DNA of 64,000 bases from Dactylonectria macrodidyma (Eukaryota > Ascomycota > Sordariomycetes > Hypocreales > Nectriaceae): assembly GCA_020744425.1 (NCBI GenBank), contig JAGMUV010000003.1, positions 1,488,001 to 1,552,000 on the forward strand, in the 5' to 3' direction. Positions 49,046 to 58,968 of the stretch are shown piece by piece. Positions within the stretch are counted from its first letter, which is position 1. Each line of letters starts with the position of its first letter. Under the pieces are notes generated by a model. It did not search any database and was not told the origin of the DNA. It worked only from the letters and a program-made list of their open reading frames with translations. The position numbers and the translations under genes were made by a program.

Positions 49046-52000
49046 CTATGCTCCCTGATTGGGTATCTCGTCGTTGGCTGCCCTTCCAGCTTTGCTCTTC
49101 TTTCCCATCACGTCCTTCAAGACTCGCAGCTTCTCCTCGGTCACTCGAATCGCCTCTTCGACCTCCCTCTCGTCCATCCGAGCCGCCCTCAAGCCTTCTT
49201 CCACCGACCTCGGCTCTATAGCCCGCTTGGGAACGTTCAATCGATCCGCATTCAGTCGGTCCATCCCAACTCGCTCCTCCAACCACTCCCATAGTTCGCT
49301 ATCTTCTCGCCGCCAAATCTCTTCATACGCCGCCATCCTCTCAGGTCGGTACATACCAATGTCTTGAGACCTGGTGCTTGGTGTGAATCCGAACCCGAAC
49401 CACGTAGCAACAAGCAAACCCACAAGAAGCCCATACATAACGTTGCCTGTAAGGAGTGGCTGAACGACGTCGGCTAGGGGTTCGAGCAGCCCTCGGATAG
49501 GCTCTAGAGCGCCCCAGCTCTTCTTATCAGGCCGCTTTGGCGTATTGTTTTCCACAACTCCAGCTGGAATACTCGATGTTCTGGCCTTCTTACCCTTTCT
49601 CCTACCCTTCATCGCAGAAGGGAGCGGTGTAGGGGCCACAGGTCGGGTTGACACAGCGGACTTGAGAGCCACAAATAGGTCCTTGCAAAACTGCACCTGG
49701 CCGTCATTGGCACCCTTCTCAATGGGACCTGCATCGTGTTAGCAACTGCATGATACATCCGTGTGACGTGTACCGCTTACCTTTTAACCAACTCTTGCCG
49801 GTCCACTCGATGGTGCAGTTGACCTGCAATCGAGTGGCATTATTTTCGGCCCAAGAGAGACAGTATTTTGTCTTAACGCTAAACACATTGCCGCTTGGCA
49901 CATCGGGGGTCTGCGTCGAAACGGTGACGCTGATCGCCTTTTCGTAATCGAGGCTGTCCACCGTCTCAGTGACGATACATTTGGTCTGTTTCGGTCCAAT
50001 CGAACTGCCCAGGGGTTTGATATAGCTGTAGTTGCGACTCCGATCTTCGAGACTCAAACCCTTTTTGTCATCCATCTGTAGGTCGAAGCATTTTTGTTCT
50101 CCAGTTAGCCACTGAACCATCCAATTGACAGATGCTTGGCCAAACACCAGGTTGTACACCTTGCCGATAGGGGCGGGGATAACGTCGTCTCCGACCACCT
50201 TGTCGTAGTGCGTTGCCGAATCGCCACATTCTGTCGGCGCATGAGCAGTTGGACCTGGGAAATCTCCAGAACCTCCCGGAGCAGCTGGTGCGTCGTCGGA
50301 TGAGGCGCCGTTAACAGGAACTACTCCAGAAGCCTTTCTTGAAGCTGCTTTCTCCACGTCTCCTGCACCGTCATTGCCTTCATTAAGACTGGCATTGTGC
50401 AGTTCTTCGTGGACATCTTCATCGTAATACTCCTCCTCGTCGTCACTCTCATCATCTGTCTCGGATCCATCATGATCTTCATCGAGGCTTGGCGGTTCGG
50501 CGTCAACCTTTTCCGTCTTGTCGCCGCCAGTACCCTCCAATCGAACTCCGTTGAGAGTGCTTTTCAGCGTCGGGTGGCCTAGCTTCCAAATATTGACAAT
50601 CAGATCGTATGTTGCATCTCGGCTTGTGAAGCTAGCAAAAATGTGCTTCGCATGCAATGTTGTTATCATGAGACCATTTTTAAAGACGAGGGCTGTGCTA
50701 CGCTTTTCAACCGAAACTATCTCATCGAAGCTCATAACAAGTGTAGTCGTCCATCCAAAAATGTTGCTGCTGAAGCAGAGGTGACCCTCTGAGACATAGA
50801 GCCGGCCGTGCGCGAGAATCTCTCTCTGCAGGGCACAGCTGTAGTCCTCAATAAGGTAGTCATCGTCAGGTACGCTCTTGAACAAGTCGTGAAAGTCCCG
50901 GTTCCGTTTTTTGCTGGCGATGGCGAAGCCTGTCAACTTGGGCGCACTGAGGTTAGGATGGGCCAAGGAGCTGTTAGCAGCGGCGATTGCTGCCCCGATG
51001 GTCGTGCCTGTAGTAACGGAGCTGCCGCGCTTTCTGTGGGGTTGCTTCAGGGCACTTCGGAGACTTGAGGTTCGTTGCACGCTGGCGGTCTTGTCGGCGA
51101 AGTCAGGAGGTGGAGGAGTGCGGTCGCCACCAGTGTCATGCAGCGATCTAGGCCGGCTGAATAGTTCGTCTGGGACGAGATCCACAGGAGTAATGGGCGA
51201 GTCTACTGGTGCCGATTCGGATCGGGCTCGTGTATCGACCATGTCGGGGAACTTGTGGCTCAACGGAGTTCCGGCGGAGCTAGGGGGTTCGGAGAGGCCA
51301 AGCTGGCTAAGACTTAATTCGCCAGCGCCCAAAGTTTGCACCGCGGATTGCCTATGATCCTTGGTGCCCTCCATCGGTGCCGGGATCCTTGTGGTAACAG
51401 TAGGCGCAGGTGTGGGTTCGGCCTCTTCCTCGGCGTCGGTTGGCTCTGGTGAATCCTGAACTTTGGGCAACGTGGTTTTGCTCTTGTTCGCTCCGATCCC
51501 AATACCAGTGCTCTGGATGTTGCTGATAGTGCTCGCGGCGTTCTGAGCCGCAGAGATCATAGACGAAAAGAAGCCTGATGCGGGGTTTGCGTTTGAAGTC
51601 GCCTCAGCGGTCTCTGGGGTTGGTGATAGAGGAGCCGAGACAATGTTGGAAAGCTTGCTGGGGCCGATATTTACTGAATTTGATCGACTCTTTCGGTGCG
51701 CGCTCATGTTCCGCGAGGGGGAAGTGCCATTTGTGCCCGAGCTAGGTCCCGCAGAGCTCCAGAAGGACTTCCGGTCAGGGGACGACTGTGCTGACGAGTT
51801 GGCGAACTCAGTAGGTGTTGGCGGCGTGTTGACGATGACGGGGGCAGGTTTATCTCCGGTTGGCGGAGTTCGAGGAGGGAGTGCAGTGTCGACCGTTGGC
51901 TGGACTCTCGACCGCCTATCGGTGGCGGCAACTTTGGCTGCTGCAGGTGGCTCGATTATAGGCGGGACTTTCGGAGGGTTGGGATCCGCTCCTGGGGTGG

Positions 52001-52982
52001 CCTGTTGCTTGCTGGCCTTATCAGACGGTGGACGAGAGTCGGTTGCTGACTGCCGCTCGGGGCTGGAATTGCTAGAGCTCTTCTTCCCTTTGAAGATGCC
52101 TTTGAACTTCCCCCCCGGCGATGGTGACCGGCGCTTGGGGTTATGTAGAGGTAGCAAGCTGGTCTTGCTCCGACGGACCCGGAGTTCCTTAGACTCGACA
52201 GAGACGGATCGCTTCGACGGGAAAGTCGACGACTTGGAGGCGCTGCTGTTGGAGTCGATGTCGGTGGCTGGCGATTGAACCTCGGCGAAATGGCTCGCTT
52301 GGACGACGGGGGAGGACGTCGTTAGGTATCCGATCTGGGATGGATGGGCTGAAATGGTGGGCATTCGAGGCAGGGATCTAGATGTGACGTTGTCTTTGTC
52401 AGAAGGCGGCAGGGCAGGCAGATCAAGGGCCAGAAAGAGAATCGAGACAAAAACGGCGTTAAGCTTTTGGGGTATTAAGAAAGGGAAGAAGTGATGCGCA
52501 GAAGGTTGCCAATGCAAAGAAGAAATGTATCTAGATGCACACACACGTGGGATGATGGCACAGGATGCCTGGGGATTGGGGCGCTTTTCTCTGTGTCTTG
52601 GGCGTCGCAGCACGGGGAAAATGCGAGGCTGAAAGTCAAAAGAGGTGATCGGGGGGTTCCACACAGCAACGACAACAGTGACAACCATGCATCATGGGCC
52701 AGACGAAGGGCAGGGAGCTATGCAAAAAAGACTGAGGTAAATGCGAACTTACGGTTCGGGGTCTGATTCGTAGGAGCCATAGCTTCTGGACTCCTCGTCG
52801 TCGGCCAAGTTTGTCGAAAATGTGCCATCACTCGCGAGCGTCTCGCGACTTGCCTTCGCACGGCCACGGACGTCCTCGTCGTCCTGTCCCGGCCCCTCAG
52901 AGTCTCGTTCTTGTTTCTTTCGGAGGCGCTTGGAGGATATGGATTTGGGTAAGAGCTTATTCAGCCCGTTGTTGTTTTCCAT
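49046..52982 (-). CDS. GRAM and VASt domain sterol-transfer protein, LAM/Ysp2-like
   Basis: Three exons on the minus strand: 52982-52753, 52377-49781 and 49728-49046, giving 1169 residues. The N-terminus (MENNNGLNKLLPKSISSKR) and the junction DPEP/SLPRMPT read as one conserved fungal N-terminal region, which supports the unusually long 375-base first intron. Residues 80-540 are Ser/Pro-rich and disordered. A GRAM domain (PH-like, start KKRNRDFHDLF) spans about 555-680, an acidic linker follows, and a VASt/StART-like domain (YDKVVGDDVIPAPIG to FVALKSAVS) spans about 800-980. A single membrane segment (VMYGLLVGLLVATWFGFGF) lies near 1035-1055, close to the C-terminus. Family members sit in the ER at contacts with the plasma membrane and move sterol between the two. 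One VASt domain is seen, as in yeast Lam6, against two in Ysp2. Confidence 0.92.
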
Positions 52983-55082
52983 TGTCGGTCGCCGTGGTAT
53001 TGGGAGGAGGAGGAGGAGGAGCAGAAACGGCGAGGTTCAGGACCGACAAGCACAGGTGGACTGGCCACGGTTCGTGTACGGGATGCGGCAGTGGCTTGTC
53101 GACGGTGGAACAAACAAAGGTCGGTAGATGAGGTCTGGGGGAAGCGACTCGTAATATCGCGTTGCTTCGCAAGCCGGCGGGTCCGAGCCGGGGGAGTTGA
53201 GCTTCTGGAGCTGGTCACTCTGGGGATCCTAGGCCCTTGGTTAGGTCCTTTGGTCGACCTAGGTCTTTGATTGACGTCGTCGTTTTGCGCAAGCTGGCTT
53301 GCTCCTCCTTGGTCCCGAGCTTAGCCTGATGCGCTCAGCTGGTAAGTTGGGGACAAGTAGGACAGGGTATTCACTCGTCCGTTTTAAGTGCTGGAAAGCG
53401 AAAATCCGCCGGTGTCGGGTCTAAACAGAGTACTTCGTACAGGATGAAAGAGGTTGGATTGAGTCGGTTCCAAGAGGGGAATTACGTGAGAAGGAGAAGC
53501 AACAACGGTTTGCAACCCTGAGTGCATTCAGCGTCGCAACTCTCAACCCCCCCAAACCCGAGTGCGAGAGCCCCCTGTTTGCACTTCAGGCGTCCTTTGA
53601 AGTGGGGGGCGCCAATGGGAGGCTTCGGGTGATCCCTGAAGTTGTCGCCAGCTCGCTTTGGACCCTCCAGAGTCCTAGACCCCCTCTGTTCCGTACCCGT
53701 ACTTCGTATTGGTTTAGTGGTGGACGCTGTGCCTGGCCGGCGTCGTGGGATGGAATACGCGGGTTCGGACGTGCTAATTATACGCTCGTAGTAAGTAGTC
53801 GGGGGGATTCTGTCCGGTGGCTGGGATGGCGAGGGATGTTTCGTCAGGGCTTTGTTGTTCGAGACCGGGGATATTGATAGAGCCTGTTGATTAATACGGA
53901 TAATACGGTAGAGGGGTTTGCCTTAAACGTGACAAGATATTGTCCACGGTTGAGACGGGAGGCTGAAGAGACCTGGTTTCTAGGTGCTGGGACCAAAAGG
54001 ATATGAATGATGACGGTTACGATGGCGACATCCTAATTGGGAAAGACTCGATTCAATCACGGGGTAATGCCTTGTTGCAAGCTGTGCATATGTGCATCAG
54101 TAGCAGGATAACGGCTTCTAGGCCAAGTTGCCCCGTGGTTCGAGGTGTCAGCGACCATCAGGTTGATTGGGTTGGCGTTTAGAACTGTACCGTCTTGGCA
54201 TAAGTCAATGCTGTCATTTCTTTCTGGACGAGGATCTCCAGATCCCCACGCACTGCAGCCCGTGGCAATCGATGAACGCTTGACCCGCTGTCCTACCAAG
54301 TCCCGGGGAATAAACTCCTTCCGTCGTTAATCATTGCATGGCCATTTTTTTTTTCCGTCTTTTTTTTCCCCGTGGGTGCGTCGCGTAGGTTGTAGGGATG
54401 GCTATGGTTTAGCAGCGAGCTAGGTCGAAGGCGCTTGAGAACACAATCTTCTGTACCTTATCCTCATCCTCAAGGCTGTCCGTCAGCTTCAAAAGGACCG
54501 GGATACCTCATCTTTGGCATCACTTACCCGCTTCCCCCCACAGCGCTCCGCTTCCGGAACAAACCCCGCCAAGCCGTGATTAGCACGTAGAGGTCGTTTT
54601 GGGCAGTGGCTCGCCTTTAGTTGTAGGAATGGCGGGATCTCCAGGTCGACTGCATCCAGAGACAACCAGCGGTGTTAAGAGGTAAATCAAAGGAAACCGG
54701 ACCCAGTCGCTCGCCCGCAACAAGAATATTCACCGAGAAGAGGTTCATGGATCAGGTGGCATCTATTCAATACGCAGGCACCTTGGAGGGAATAAGCGTT
54801 GAATGCTCGTCCCAACAGCAATCACTCTCGGCTGGCTGTCTCGACAGTTCCAGCACGTGTGTACGGCATGCACTTTCTTTAGGTTCTAGTGGAGGTTCCC
54901 AAAGGCTACCACTGTAGTTAACCATACGGGTGCCCCATTAACCTCTCGTTATCGTGCGTATTAAGATCTTCCCCCACCTACACTCCTCAACCACAACCAG
55001 CACCACTTTACCTGGCCACCAACAAACCCACGAACAGACCACCTACGCTCTAGAGCGCCCGTCCATCTGCCTACATGGAACC
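52983..55082. other. 2.1 kb divergent spacer
   Basis: It lies between the starts of the GRAM/VASt gene (-) and the MIT/coiled-coil gene (+), so it must hold both promoters. An out-of-frame ATG at 55075 precedes the plus-strand start by eight bases. No further gene supported. Confidence 0.55.
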
Positions 55083-56621
55083 ATGGAGTCTTCGCCGCTC
55101 GTAAAGGCGCACGATCACGCGCGCGCCGCTGCCGTCGCAACCCGCCACTCCTCCGACACGGTCGTCGCCATCAACGAGCACACCCAGGCTGCCGGCGAGT
55201 TCGCTCACGCTGCTAGGTCTACGTCTAGCGTTGAGGCTCTTCGTACCCTCAAGCTACTTGAAGAGCACCACAGAAGGCTCGCCGAGATTCTCAAGCTCCC
55301 ATCCGAACCCACGTCGCAATCTAGCGATGCCGACCAGAACGAGAAAACATCCGACAAAGAACATTCGACTGGCCATGATGCCAATACTAAGACAGAGTCC
55401 ACGGCCGAGACCTCTGCCTCCAAGAAGCTGGGCCTGCCTACGCAACGCCGGTATGCATCCCGCGAGATGTCGTCGTCTATCGCAAGCAACCTAGCTACGG
55501 CCCGAGGCATTCGATCCAAGTACAGAGGCCAGCCGCTCGCGCCCAGTGTTTCCAACGACCAGGCACCTGGAAATGTGGACGCTCTCTCTCGCCCACATGG
55601 ACCCAAGGCCAAGATGCAGAATATCATCGATCACCAGCCTGGAAAGCCCACATGGGTTCCTCCAGTTTCCGCTCAGCAACGGCCCGAGAGCCACGGAAAG
55701 AACACTACTTCCCCGCGACCCGATGCCACCCCAGCAGCAGTCGACGATGGAGGATACACCCGATTTTACAACACCTTTGGAAGTCTGATCAACAAAATCT
55801 CAGCGCCTTTGGCCTTTGCCGGACTGCCACTGATCCAGGAAGAGTCGACCGTATCGGAGCAACCAGAAACCCCTGAGACATCCCCTACAAAGCGTAGCCA
55901 TCTCAAAGCCTCGCCATCCAAGATTCTAGAACCAGACTTGTCCAAGATCTATTCCAGGGCGACCATGCAAGCATTGGCTCGGGAGGGCCATGGCCCCAAT
56001 GACTCATTCTATGTTGTACCCACGACAGGCCACACCATGTCTTATGCCAATATCTTGAGCTTTGCCGAGAAGGAAAAGAGGCGTCTTGAGGCTTCGTCAC
56101 ACACGGAACTTCTGAACGCTCCTGAGGAAGATGATGACGACTTTGTTGATGCCCGTGAAGCCCCTGTCGCTCTTTCTCCCGGAGCCAAGCGCCGTATCGG
56201 CCGTGCCAACACCGACCGGGAGCTTAACAACACAATTGAGGAACTCTATATGGAAAACAAGTCGCTCAAGGACATGCTCGACAAACTCACCAAGCGTCTC
56301 CACGCCTTTGAAGCGAGCGCCCAAAACTCCGCCATGGCTCTCGCCGAGAGCTACCGTCTGATGCGCCCCGGGTCACCCACGGTAGTCAGCAAGACGAGCG
56401 ACGAGGCCATCCGCAAGAAGAACCAAGAGATGGAAGAGCAACTGGCGGCAGCGGTTAAACAGATGGAGCGGCTCGAGAAAGACAACAGAAAGATGCAGAA
56501 GACGCTAGAGAAGTACCGTGAGAAGTGGGAGGTGCTCAAGGCCGGGGCCAAGGCACGTAGGGAGGCTCAGGGGACCGGAGATAGTGTTGAAGATGCTGCG
56601 ACAGCTTCTGGTCAGGGTTGA
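55083..56621 (+). CDS. MIT-like and coiled-coil protein, possible Atg38/NRBF2-type
   Basis: One exon of 512 residues; the ATG at 55083 is the first in frame and lies in the context ACCATGG. Residues about 1-75 predict three amphipathic helices (SPLVKAHDHARAAAV, TVVAINEHTQAAGEFAHAA, SVEALRTLKLLEEHHRRLAEIL), the pattern of a MIT three-helix bundle. A long Ser/Thr/Pro-rich middle follows. Near 395-430 comes NTIEELYMENKSLKDMLDKL, a heptad segment, and residues 435-495 form a strong second coiled coil (QEMEEQLAAAVKQMERLEKD). An N-terminal MIT domain with C-terminal coiled coil is the layout of Atg38/NRBF2, a subunit of the autophagy PI3-kinase complex. That is a layout-based inference; other MIT proteins and trafficking adaptors are alternatives. 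Confidence 0.75.
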   Translation: MESSPLVKAHDHARAAAVATRHSSDTVVAINEHTQAAGEFAHAARSTSSVEALRTLKLLEEHHRRLAEILKLPSEPTSQSSDADQNEKTSDKEHSTGHDANTKTESTAETSASKKLGLPTQRRYASREMSSSIASNLATARGIRSKYRGQPLAPSVSNDQAPGNVDALSRPHGPKAKMQNIIDHQPGKPTWVPPVSAQQRPESHGKNTTSPRPDATPAAVDDGGYTRFYNTFGSLINKISAPLAFAGLPLIQEESTVSEQPETPETSPTKRSHLKASPSKILEPDLSKIYSRATMQALAREGHGPNDSFYVVPTTGHTMSYANILSFAEKEKRRLEASSHTELLNAPEEDDDDFVDAREAPVALSPGAKRRIGRANTDRELNNTIEELYMENKSLKDMLDKLTKRLHAFEASAQNSAMALAESYRLMRPGSPTVVSKTSDEAIRKKNQEMEEQLAAAVKQMERLEKDNRKMQKTLEKYREKWEVLKAGAKARREAQGTGDSVEDAATASGQG

Positions 56622-56843
56622 TCTCAAGGGGTAGTCGAACCTCACTGCGTATTTGGTTTGGAAAATCTGATAGTTATTCAATGTGCTCGTGTTTCATTGA
56701 CTGTCTAATAAGGGTGTATCCCTCTTGTCTCTTGTGCACTACTATATCATGTCCAGATGACATGGCACGCAGTAAAGGTCCGCTGCCCACAAGGTACTCA
56801 TAGGTCTTTTCATCCTCCGTCTTGTAGCATACGAACATGCTGA

Positions 56844-58442
56844 CTAGTTCCACCAAAAACTGACGCTGAAGCTGACGCTCAAACTCCGAACGTAGTGCCA
56901 CCAGCCGATGGGGATCAGCAGCGTGTCCCCGGGGGCCAGGATACACTCCCGATACTCGAGGCCCTCGAGCTCCTCCCTGACGCGCCGCACATGATCCTCA
57001 CTCACGCCATCCGGCCGCGGATCCCAGCCCTCGATGACGCCGACGTCGAGAGCGCTGGTGTTGCTCATGTCGACGCCGCGCTCGGGGCTCCGCGGGCGCA
57101 TGAGGCGGCTCGCGGCCGGCGGGTACAGCCGCAGGTACTTTGCGCCGACGGCTTGGCACAGCAGGTTGTGGTAACCGTCGGTGTGAAGCGGCGTGATGGT
57201 GCGCGCGGGGCCAAACCAGGCGTTGAGCTGCGGCACGGTGACGGCCGGCCGGTCGTGTGCCGCCGAGACCGGGTGGCCGGGTACGTCGGCCCAGCAGAAG
57301 TCAGGCACGCGAATGTCGTTACGGAGGGATGGGATCTGCTGGAAGAGGTTGTGCTGGGCGAGATAGCCGGTTCTGGGCGGTGGGGATGAGGACGACGACG
57401 ATGACGACGACGACGACGACAGGCTGGCGTTTGAGGGGCCAATTGACGATGCTGCAGGCTTAGAGCCATTGATGTAGCGACTCAGAAACTCGCGAAACTG
57501 TATCAGCTCCTGGCCCCAGCCATCGTCGACATAGCTCCTCCCGACCTCTACAGGTACGAGGCGTCTCCCACCAAACGTCTTAGAGAGCAGATACTCCGGG
57601 CTCCTCCACGGACAATCCGTCAAGGCGGGCCAGTCCCCGATCAGGTCCGTCAAGACGATGGGCCACGGAGCTCCTCCAGGGCTGTTCATGTAGTCCTCAA
57701 ACTGCTCCAGCGTCCACCCAGAGTACCGCGGACACGCCCACTTTGGTGACAGCGTTGGCCTCCCGAACGGCTCCTCGGTTGAGAAACTGCTCTGGAGCAC
57801 CGAGCCCTTCCGCTGCCGTTTCGACGGTCGCTCATCACTGGATTCTTCGGCTCCGGCCCAGATGTCCTCGAGCATCTGCAGTGTCTTCTCCAGCCACTGC
57901 TGTCGACCGCCTCCGCCAGCCGTGATGAGGGCCCTATCCAGTTTTTGAACAACATCATCCAGCGTGCCTTCCGGCAGTTCTCGCGCCGCAAGCAGCGGCC
58001 GTAGCAGGAGGTGGTGAGTTTCAAGAATGAGCGTGTCCGTGAAGATCTGGCGCCAGATGGCTGGCAGGCGGTCGTAGCGGTATGCGTAAAACTTAGAGTT
58101 GGAGATGGACACCAAGTCTGCGACTCTCCTCTTGAGCAGCGGCTCGTCTACTCCATGGGCGCCGCTGGGATCTGCGGCCAGGGCGTTGTGAAGCTTGATG
58201 ACGATGCGTGCTTGCCTCGAGAGCAGCTCCGTCACAGCAACGACAGCTGGATCTAGAACATCGGGTCCCTCTTGAGAAGCTCTGTCTTTGCTCTGTACGC
58301 CATCATCATCGCCCCCTTCATCATCCTTGCGTGCAGGTAGCCTCCCTGGCGTGTTGCCCTGACGGTGATAAAACGGTTGAGTAACAGCCTGAGCCGCATC
58401 AAGGTATCTGGCGAGCAACAGTCCTTGCGCAGTTGAACCCAT
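56844..58442 (-). CDS. JmjC-domain dioxygenase-like protein
   Basis: One exon on the minus strand, 532 residues. The N-terminal half is helical, as in JMJD5/KDM8-like proteins. Residues about 240-532 form a cupin-like JmjC domain: SPGGAPWPIVLTDLIGDWPAL, then the metal site His420-x-Asp422 (LHTDGYHN), and the distal His516 (GWWHYVRSL), completing the HxD...H triad for Fe(II) and 2-oxoglutarate. A run of twelve or thirteen Ser followed by Pro lies near residues 340-355. JMJD5-like enzymes hydroxylate protein side chains or act on histones; which substrate applies cannot be told. The gene is convergent with the MIT/coiled-coil gene, with 222 bases between stop codons. Confidence 0.88.
   Translation of the reverse strand: MGSTAQGLLLARYLDAAQAVTQPFYHRQGNTPGRLPARKDDEGGDDDGVQSKDRASQEGPDVLDPAVVAVTELLSRQARIVIKLHNALAADPSGAHGVDEPLLKRRVADLVSISNSKFYAYRYDRLPAIWRQIFTDTLILETHHLLLRPLLAARELPEGTLDDVVQKLDRALITAGGGGRQQWLEKTLQMLEDIWAGAEESSDERPSKRQRKGSVLQSSFSTEEPFGRPTLSPKWACPRYSGWTLEQFEDYMNSPGGAPWPIVLTDLIGDWPALTDCPWRSPEYLLSKTFGGRRLVPVEVGRSYVDDGWGQELIQFREFLSRYINGSKPAASSIGPSNASLSSSSSSSSSSSSPPPRTGYLAQHNLFQQIPSLRNDIRVPDFCWADVPGHPVSAAHDRPAVTVPQLNAWFGPARTITPLHTDGYHNLLCQAVGAKYLRLYPPAASRLMRPRSPERGVDMSNTSALDVGVIEGWDPRPDGVSEDHVRRVREELEGLEYRECILAPGDTLLIPIGWWHYVRSLSVSFSVSFWWN
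57389..57420. repeat. (GAC)n microsatellite coding poly-Ser
   Basis: About ten GAC units (one GAT) on plus, read as TCG/TCA Ser codons of the JmjC gene on minus. Length changes would stay in frame. Confidence 0.85.
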
Positions 58443-58968
58443 GCTTCAATGCGCCGCCTCGCTAATGAATGGCCTGCGGCTTTATGCGCCGAGTAACGAG
58501 GGCCACACTGTGTTATGCAACCTGCAGGTTTGCTAATTTAGTGGGCAGCATCGCTCGATGCTCGGGCTAGGGGTTGGTTTGTTTGGATTCGACGTTTGGA
58601 AGATGTTGGTTCATAAATACAGACCCAGTAAATACTCCGTACTAGAGGCGTGGGTTGCCAAGTTGGTCAAGTTGTGAGACCACCACCGTACGACTCGCGA
58701 CACCCATCAACTACCTAATGAAACAGACATTTATATATAGTTTGCCCAAACCCAATCCACTATACCCCTGCGGAAGTTAGAAACGAGAGCTACTTGCCTC
58801 TTTGGCCGAAGCACTTGACAAGATCGTCGACGAGGTTGAAATACCCTATACACTATGCCGCCCCTCCCGTCCAGTCCTAGAACTCCTGGCACCAATCACA
58901 TGTAGAGCGAGCGCCGCGGATGTTCAAATCGCTCCGAGTGGATTTTACACCTTGCATAGGTATTCCCT
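58443..58968. other. spacer between the JmjC promoter and the mdv1 3' end
   Basis: About 530 bases; TATATATA-like DNA near 58732. Holds the JmjC promoter and the mdv1 3' UTR. No gene seen. Confidence 0.55.

Noticed and set aside
52378..52688. Extension of the second exon of the LAM-type gene upstream of 52377
   Set aside because: Its peptide looks random, while joining exon 1 at 52753 to 52377 gives the conserved fungal N-terminus.
54954..55082. 43-codon N-terminal extension of the MIT/coiled-coil protein
   Set aside because: It begins at GTG, not ATG, and the peptide is Thr/Ser-rich leader-like; the ATG at 55083 has a good context.
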